Shown: positions 60,005 through 64,000 of the stretch, one piece after another
Layout: each line of letters starts with the position of its first letter
How positions within the stretch are numbered: position 1 is the stretch's first letter
Assembly: GCF_001553935.1 (NCBI RefSeq)
Contig: NZ_CP014232.1
Coordinates: 2,790,001 to 2,854,000 of the forward strand
Origin: Actinomyces oris
GTDB taxonomy: Bacteria; Actinomycetota; Actinomycetes; Actinomycetales; Actinomycetaceae
DNA length: 64,000 bases
Reading direction: 5' to 3'
Program-made: the position numbers and the translations under genes
Notes under the pieces: model-generated
Seen by the model: only the letters and a program-made list of their open reading frames with translations
Told to the model about the DNA's origin: nothing
Databases searched by the model: none

Positions 60005-61140
60005 ACTCGGCCTTTCAGGTTTCCGATCCCAAGGGATCCGTCGGACGGTACGGGAGTGGAATCCGCACCATTGCTGTGGTCATCTGGTGTCTGGTCACGC
60101 GGCGCCTCAGAGGATGCGTTGAACCCGAGGTCCTTGGCGGCGCTCAGCTCAGTGGCGGGCTGGGTCGGGTCCTGCGGTCCCGCCTCAGGTCGGACAGAAG
60201 GCTTCGCGTGCTGGTCGGCGTCGTCGAGGAAGGCGGCCGGCGGAGCGAAGAAGAGACATCCTGTCAGAGGCGTGGAGAAATCAAGGATGCGGTCGTAGTT
60301 GCCCTCGGGCTCCCCCAGGAACATACGCCGGAGCATGAGCTCAGTGACGCGTGGGTCTGCTGCGTAGCTCATGAAGAACGTGCCCTGCTCCCCAGAGGCC
60401 TCACCGAAGGCCAGATTGTCACGCACGATCTGGAGCTCGTTACCGTCGGCGTCCTCAATGGTGTTCATGGTGACGTGGCTGTTGGTGGGCTGCTCATCAT
60501 CGGGGAGCTGGGTGTCATCGAGCTTGGTGCGACCGATGACGCGTTCCTGCTCCTCGACACTCAATGAGTCCCAAGCGGTGAGGTTGTGGACGTACTTCTG
60601 CTCAATGATGTAGCTGCCGCCCGCCCACGCGCCCTCGTTGATGAGCGCCGCGGCAACGGCCGCCTGCCCCCGCGGACTCTCAGTGCCGTCGACGAAGCCC
60701 AGAGGGTCCCGATTATCGAGGTAGCGGAAGGCGTGAACCTCATCGTAGGTACTGACCGCAGGGCCCAGTCGGCGCATGATCTGGCGCGCCAACTCGAAGC
60801 ACATGTCGAGAGTTGAGGCGCGCAGGTGGAAGAACAGGTCTCCCGGCGTCGAGGGGGCACTGTGCTTTCCTCCCTGAAGTGCCTCAAAATCGTGCAGGTA
60901 CTCAGGACGAGGTACGTCGAAGAGACGATCCCACATGCCTGCCCCAATACCGACGACGCAGCTGAGCATCGTCTCGGGGTAACGGAAACCAACGGCCCGG
61001 GTCAGCCCGGACACAGCAGTCAGCAGATCGATGACGACGGACTCGCCCCCGCTGCGTACTGTCACCGTGAGGAAGATCGATGCCTTGGCCGGCGAGGCCA
61101 GAATCTCTTGAGAGAGGTCCTGGGGGCTGACGTCGCTCAT
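60001..61140 (-). CDS. Dye-decolorizing peroxidase (DyP) with encapsulin cargo tag
   Basis: A 379-residue haem peroxidase of the encapsulated DyP type. The catalytic GxxDG motif is GFVDGTESPRG (~152), the proximal His lies in PTNSHVTMN (~218), and the distal Arg is in IVRDNLAFG (~236). Residues ~300-365 are a Pro/Asp/Ser-rich flexible linker, and the protein ends DGSLGIGNLKGRV, the known encapsulin-targeting peptide type. It therefore resides inside the shell encoded by the next gene. The chosen ATG at 61140 has GAAGG upstream and matches the mycobacterial DyP start; an ATG at 61185 with GAGG is an alternative. Confidence 0.95.
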   Translation of the reverse strand: MSDVSPQDLSQEILASPAKASIFLTVTVRSGGESVVIDLLTAVSGLTRAVGFRYPETMLSCVVGIGAGMWDRLFDVPRPEYLHDFEALQGGKHSAPSTPGDLFFHLRASTLDMCFELARQIMRRLGPAVSTYDEVHAFRYLDNRDPLGFVDGTESPRGQAAVAAALINEGAWAGGSYIIEQKYVHNLTAWDSLSVEEQERVIGRTKLDDTQLPDDEQPTNSHVTMNTIEDADGNELQIVRDNLAFGEASGEQGTFFMSYAADPRVTELMLRRMFLGEPEGNYDRILDFSTPLTGCLFFAPPAAFLDDADQHAKPSVRPEAGPQDPTQPATELSAAKDLGFNASSEAPRDQTPDDHSNGADSTPVPSDGSLGIGNLKGRV

Positions 61141-61199
61141 GGTTTCACCTTCGATGATGACGTTGGTACCGATGCTCGGAGGCATTTCATCCTCTGTAA

Positions 61200-61205
61200 A
61201 GGTTA
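61200..61205 (-). promoter_or_regulatory. Candidate -10 (TAACCT) for the DyP-encapsulin genes
   Basis: TAACCT lies about 15 nt upstream of the alternative DyP start at 61185. It is the only TANNNT element close to the gene start. No -35 is evident. Confidence 0.4.
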
Positions 61206-61299
61206 GCACTTTCAGTGGTGTCGGAGCCGGTGGGCATCATGTTCCGGTGACCTGGTCGGGCGGCTTGGTCGTCGTGGTCACCTCAGTTACCGCTGCCTC

Positions 61300-62421
61300 T
61301 CAGCGCGCGCCGGTGGGGACCGCACCGGCCAGGCTCCCGGCCTCCACGAGCACCAGCCAGCGGGAGACCTCCCGGGCTCGTTTCATGGCGTCGGCGGCCT
61401 CCTGGCCGGTCAGGTCGGTGGTCACCGCCGCGGCCGGCAGCACCGTGCAGATCTGCCTGGCGCTCACCCCGAGCGTAGGGGTTGAGCTTGCTGCGTCCGA
61501 CAGCCCGAGCTCCTTGAGGGCGGCCGCATCGATCGTGCCCACCAGCTCGGGCCCGTCAGTGACGAGGACGAGTGCGGCTCCTTGCGCCAGCGCTTCACGC
61601 ACCTGGGACACAGGCGTGTCGGGTCCGACGACGTGCACGGGCCTGGCCAGCTCGCGCAGGTCCAGCTTCGAGGCGGCCCTGGCTCCTCCCCCGAGCTCGA
61701 GGACCTGCCAGCTGGAGGCCACGATCGACCAACCCACCATGAGAACCAGGATGAGGTTGAAGGCGTCGGGCTGGCGACCGTCAAGCACGAGTGGGCGCAG
61801 GATCCACCACCACACGACACCGCCGACCACCGCCAGCCCGCCCCAGCCGGCCACTTTGAGACCGAGTCTCCGGTTGCCGGTCACCTGGACCACGAGCGCG
61901 GCCAGTGCGTAGCCGCCGTCGAGGGGAAGACCCGGCAGGGCGTTGAAAATGGCCAGGGCCAGGTTGACCAGGGTCACGGCCCATATGGTGAAGGCGACGG
62001 GAACCGGCAGACTGACGGAGTTCTGCACCCACGTTCCGATGCCCCAGATGAGCAGGTTGGTGGCCGGTCCTGACAGGGAGGTGACCAGGTCCTTCCACGC
62101 GGTCCACTCGCGTGCCGGCCCGAAGGAGGTGCGCCCGCCCCACAGGTAGAGCTCGTAACGGGTGGGTCGCCTGCCCATGAGAGTTCCGAACAGCCCGTGG
62201 GCCAGCTCGTGCAGGAGCACCGAGGCCCCAACACCCAGGACCGTGGAGACCACCACCAGCAGCACCGTTGTGGTGCCGAAACCGCCCAGGGCCGAGGAGA
62301 CCAGCGGGTACCAACTGCCGGCGATGAGCAGGCCGAGCAGGAGAGAGGTCGGCGAGATGACGACGGGGGCACCGCCGACGCGGGCGATCACCCACTCGCC
62401 GGTCGATGTGGAGGCAGGCAT
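61300..62421 (-). CDS. Site-2 protease family (M50) with CBS domains
   Basis: An intramembrane zinc metalloprotease resembling mycobacterial Rip3. The 373-residue protein has the zinc motif VLLHELAHGLFG (~69-80) in the first helices and the second catalytic motif NALPGLPLDGGYALAALV (~163-180). It has about six membrane helices and a C-terminal cytoplasmic CBS pair from ~247 (RPVHVVGPDTPVSQVREALAQG onward) that may bind nucleotides. The start at 62421 is 7 nt after TAGGCT (leaderless). It is divergent from the RecB-like gene. In other actinobacteria this protease commonly lies close to the trmI-mpa region. Confidence 0.9.
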   Translation of the reverse strand: MPASTSTGEWVIARVGGAPVVISPTSLLLGLLIAGSWYPLVSSALGGFGTTTVLLVVVSTVLGVGASVLLHELAHGLFGTLMGRRPTRYELYLWGGRTSFGPAREWTAWKDLVTSLSGPATNLLIWGIGTWVQNSVSLPVPVAFTIWAVTLVNLALAIFNALPGLPLDGGYALAALVVQVTGNRRLGLKVAGWGGLAVVGGVVWWWILRPLVLDGRQPDAFNLILVLMVGWSIVASSWQVLELGGGARAASKLDLRELARPVHVVGPDTPVSQVREALAQGAALVLVTDGPELVGTIDAAALKELGLSDAASSTPTLGVSARQICTVLPAAAVTTDLTGQEAADAMKRAREVSRWLVLVEAGSLAGAVPTGAR

Positions 62422-62428
62422 GGGCGCG

Positions 62429-62434
62429 AGCCTA
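62429..62434 (-). promoter_or_regulatory. -10 element (TAGGCT) for leaderless M50 protease gene
   Basis: TAGGCT, 7 nt, ATG. Confidence 0.5.
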
Positions 62435-62563
62435 ACGCCGTCGGCAGCCGGGAGCCGCATCCACTCGGCGGCCACAGCCGCGGATGTCTCTCCCCGCGGG
62501 TGCGGCCTGTGGAGGAAGGCCGCGCCCTCCGGCCAGATCCGACGCCGCGTCACCTCCTCGCGG

Positions 62564-62569
62564 TAGCGT
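62564..62569 (+). promoter_or_regulatory. -10 element (TAGCGT) for leaderless RecB-like gene
   Basis: TAGCGT, 7 nt, ATG, with no Shine-Dalgarno. Confidence 0.5.
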
Positions 62570-62576
62570 CGTCCCC

Positions 62577-63506
62577 ATGCCCCACGAGCCGCTCACCGCA
62601 TCCAGCTCATCGCCTCAGACCGGCGTCAGGCCCACCGGTCCGGGTGCCAGTGGCCGTCCGGGAGCGGGCGCGGGCGGCGGACGCCGCGCGGCCCTGTCCC
62701 CCTCTCGGGCCAAGGACTTCATGCAGTGCCCGCTCATGTTCCGTCTGCGCACGGTCGACCGCCTTCCCGAGCCCGGTTCGCTGGCGACGCACAAGGGCAC
62801 CGTGGTCCACGGCGTACTGGAGCGTCTCTACGATCTTCCGGCCTCGGAACGCCTCCCACAGGCGGCCCTCGAGCTCCTGCCCAGCCAGTGGGCCTCCCAC
62901 CGCGAGAAGAACCCGGAGGTCATGGACCTGTTCGAGGACGCCGACCACGTGGAGACCTGGCTGGAGGAGGCCCGCGGACTCATTCGCACCTACTTCACCC
63001 TGGAGAACCCCCAGCGCCTGGAGCCGGCCGAGCGCGAGCTCTTCGTCCAGACTGAGACCGGAGACGGCCTGCTCCTGCGAGGCTTCGTGGACCGTCTGGA
63101 CGTGGCACCCGACGGCGCCATGAGAGTGGTCGACTACAAGACCGGGCGCAGCCCCGGCACGCGTTTCATGGAGGAGGCGCTGTTCCAGATGCGCTTCTAC
63201 GCGCTGGTGCTGTGGCGCCTGCGCGGGCGGGCGCCGGCCCGTCTCCAGCTGGTCTATCTCAAGGACGGACGGGTCCTGACTCACGATCCTCGCCTGGCCG
63301 AGCTGGAACGCACCGAGACGCGCCTGGCGCACCTGTGGGACGAGGTCGAGGACTGCGCTCGCAACGGCTCCTTCCATCCCCGCCGCTCCCGGCTGTGCGA
63401 CTGGTGCGCCTTCCAGGCCCAGTGCCCGCTCTTCGGCGGCACCACACCGCAGGTGCCCGATGACGGGATCGCCCGCCTCCTGACCGCACGCCGCACCGCT
63501 GCCTGA
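62577..63506 (+). CDS. RecB-family PD-(D/E)XK nuclease (Cas4-like fold)
   Basis: A 309-residue exonuclease-like protein. After a Gly/Ala-rich N-terminus (~1-40) come LSPSRAKDFMQCPLMFRLRTVDRL (~41-64, first conserved Cys), GTVVHGVLERLYDL (~75-88, metal-binding His), the acidic pair LLRGFVDRLDVAPDG and the catalytic MRVVDYKTGR (~182-191). The C-terminal cysteine cluster RLCDWCAFQAQCPLF (~272-286) completes a probable 4Fe-4S site with the first Cys. The gene has a standard place near trmI/mpa in actinobacteria; its physiological substrate is unknown. No CRISPR or cas genes are near. Confidence 0.92.
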   Translation: MPHEPLTASSSSPQTGVRPTGPGASGRPGAGAGGGRRAALSPSRAKDFMQCPLMFRLRTVDRLPEPGSLATHKGTVVHGVLERLYDLPASERLPQAALELLPSQWASHREKNPEVMDLFEDADHVETWLEEARGLIRTYFTLENPQRLEPAERELFVQTETGDGLLLRGFVDRLDVAPDGAMRVVDYKTGRSPGTRFMEEALFQMRFYALVLWRLRGRAPARLQLVYLKDGRVLTHDPRLAELERTETRLAHLWDEVEDCARNGSFHPRRSRLCDWCAFQAQCPLFGGTTPQVPDDGIARLLTARRTAA

Positions 63507-63526
63507 TCTCGGCCATTGTTCAGGAA

Positions 63527-63556
63527 TTGCCACGGCCAGAGGCCGTCGATTACAGT
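63527..63556 (+). promoter_or_regulatory. Promoter with palindrome in spacer, upstream of sulfur-transporter leader
   Basis: TTGCCA (63527-63532, five of six matches to TTGACA), 18-nt spacer, TACAGT (63551-63556). The spacer holds a perfect inverted repeat CGGCC-AGA-GGCCG (63533-63545). A protein bound there would block RNA polymerase, so this may be a repressor operator. Confidence 0.55.
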
Positions 63557-63611
63557 CCATGACGGCTGACAACCGTCGCCACGCACTTCCCAGATCCCCA
63601 TGGAGAAGCAC

Positions 63612-63695
63612 ATGAACGTCGTCCAGGCCCACGCAGCCCGCACCGCCTCGCGCGGAGCCGGCATGTGTATGCGCTGCCTGGTTCGGGCGTTCTGA
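63612..63695 (+). CDS. Cysteine-containing leader peptide of the sulfur-transporter gene
   Basis: A 27-residue frame (start MNVVQAHAART, end GMCMRCLVRAF) with GGAGAAG 4-7 nt before its ATG. Two cysteine codons lie close to the end, shortly before a pair of mutually exclusive hairpins and about 200 nt before a YeeE/YedE gene. Cysteine-rich short leaders that act as cysteine-sensing attenuators are known in mycobacteria upstream of sulfur genes; this is inferred to be of that type. Codon use fits the genome. Confidence 0.6.
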   Translation: MNVVQAHAARTASRGAGMCMRCLVRAF

Positions 63696-63699
63696 GGCG

Positions 63700-63749
63700 G
63701 TCTCAGACAGATCGTTCTCCCCGGCTCCCGGCGCCCCTGAGACGGCGCC
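63700..63749 (+). promoter_or_regulatory. Candidate attenuator: mutually exclusive hairpins
   Basis: GTCTCAG (63700-63706) is perfectly complementary to CTGAGAC (63737-63743). GGCGCC (63730-63735) pairs with GGCGCC (63744-63749), and CTGAGAC lies in the loop of that second hairpin, so both cannot form together. The first segment begins 4 nt after the leader-peptide stop, where a stalled ribosome would cover it. No clear T-tract follows, so the output could be Rho-dependent or translational. The remaining bases to 63892 show no other gene. Confidence 0.45.
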
Positions 63750-63892
63750 CCATCAGCCACGTCCAGCCAGGCCTCCACCTCACTCCCCCACCGGATGACG
63801 TGGCCTGTCTCTGTCTTTCCACCTGTGCTGCGTCACCGGTCCCCACACAGGCTGCTTGCACCTGACAGCAGCAGCCGGACAAGGACTGCACC

Positions 63893-64000
63893 GTGCCGTC
63901 ACCCACCATCCTCACTGGGCTCATCGTTGGAGCCGTCCTCGGTTTCATCCTCCAACGGGGCCGTTTCTGCATCACCGGCGCCTTCCGGGACCTGTGGGTC
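63893..64000 (+). CDS. YeeE/YedE-family sulfur (thiosulfate) transporter, N-terminal part
   Basis: The GTG at 63893 has AAGGA 7 nt upstream, and the frame is open to the right edge. The 36 visible residues contain a first membrane helix (ILTGLIVGAVLGFIL) followed by the family signature QRGRFCITGAFRDLWV with its conserved cysteine. YeeE/YedE proteins (TsuA type) import thiosulfate or related sulfur compounds, relaying them over cysteines. A TusA-like partner often follows, but it lies outside the window. Confidence 0.85.
   Translation, partial: MPSPTILTGLIVGAVLGFILQRGRFCITGAFRDLWV

Noticed and set aside
62577-63506. CRISPR association of the Cas4-like nuclease
   Set aside because: No repeats or cas genes are present; the gene is a conserved core actinobacterial neighbour of trmI.
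63556-63618. An alternative short frame starting at the ATG just after TACAGT
   Set aside because: The -10 to ATG distance is only 2 nt, no Shine-Dalgarno is present, and it overlaps the better-supported cysteine leader.

Overview
The window is GC-rich chromosomal DNA from an actinobacterium. An Actinomyces-type organism is the best guess: gene order in long blocks matches Mycobacterium and Streptomyces, cmk and der are fused, and a complete Pup-ligase set is present without a 20S proteasome. No search could be run, so genus is an inference. Almost everything is core genome. The exceptions are an AT-rich left edge (1-620), an AT-rich patch at 50.1-50.7 kb, and a few single accessory genes.

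Layout. 0-7.3 kb: a minus-strand operon parA-scpA-scpB-rluB-tyrA-(cmk-der fusion), mostly with overlapping stop/start codons. 7.5-12.1 kb: xerD, secG, then tpiA, pgk and gap with strong hairpins after tpiA and between gap and pgk. 12.3-15.6 kb: rapZ-yvcK-whiA. 15.7-18.8 kb: purT (plus strand), a GH1 6-phospho-beta-glucosidase and a molbindin. 18.8-23.1 kb: uvrC, four tRNA genes (Val-GAC, Cys-GCA, Gly-GCC on minus; Val-CAC on plus) and a eukaryote-type UDP-glucose pyrophosphorylase. 23.3-29.4 kb: a large DUF2339-like membrane protein, uvrA behind an SOS-like box, and a YCII-domain protein. 29.4-35.3 kb: a CtpE-like P-type ATPase, a TerC transporter with a manganese-type (yybP-ykoY) riboswitch leader, and uvrB. 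35.7-44.9 kb: coaE, a helical-repeat protein, rpsA, polA, a hotdog thioesterase, the ANTAR regulator pdtaR, a class I tRNA with anticodon CAA, and a cytidine-deaminase-like gene. 45-51.5 kb: pyk, lgt, a catalytically degraded TrpC paralogue, hisI, two small membrane proteins and hisF.

51.5-61.2 kb is the most interesting part: one minus-strand run reading DyP peroxidase - encapsulin - trmI - mpa/ARC - dop - pup - pafA - FKBP-like protein - hisF. The peroxidase ends in a classic encapsulin-loading peptide. The Pup genes lack prcB/prcA, and the Mpa C-terminus lacks the proteasome-docking tail. This puts a peroxidase nanocompartment next to a proteasome-free pupylation/unfoldase system. 61.3-64 kb: a CBS-containing site-2 protease, a RecB-like nuclease, and the start of a YeeE/YedE sulfur transporter preceded by a cysteine-containing leader peptide and mutually exclusive hairpins.

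A pattern running through the window is the arrangement TANNNT, then 6-8 nt, then ATG or GTG. It occurs in front of at least 13 genes and points to widespread leaderless transcription. Start sites were chosen by Shine-Dalgarno sequence, by this leaderless pattern, or by remembered family alignments.
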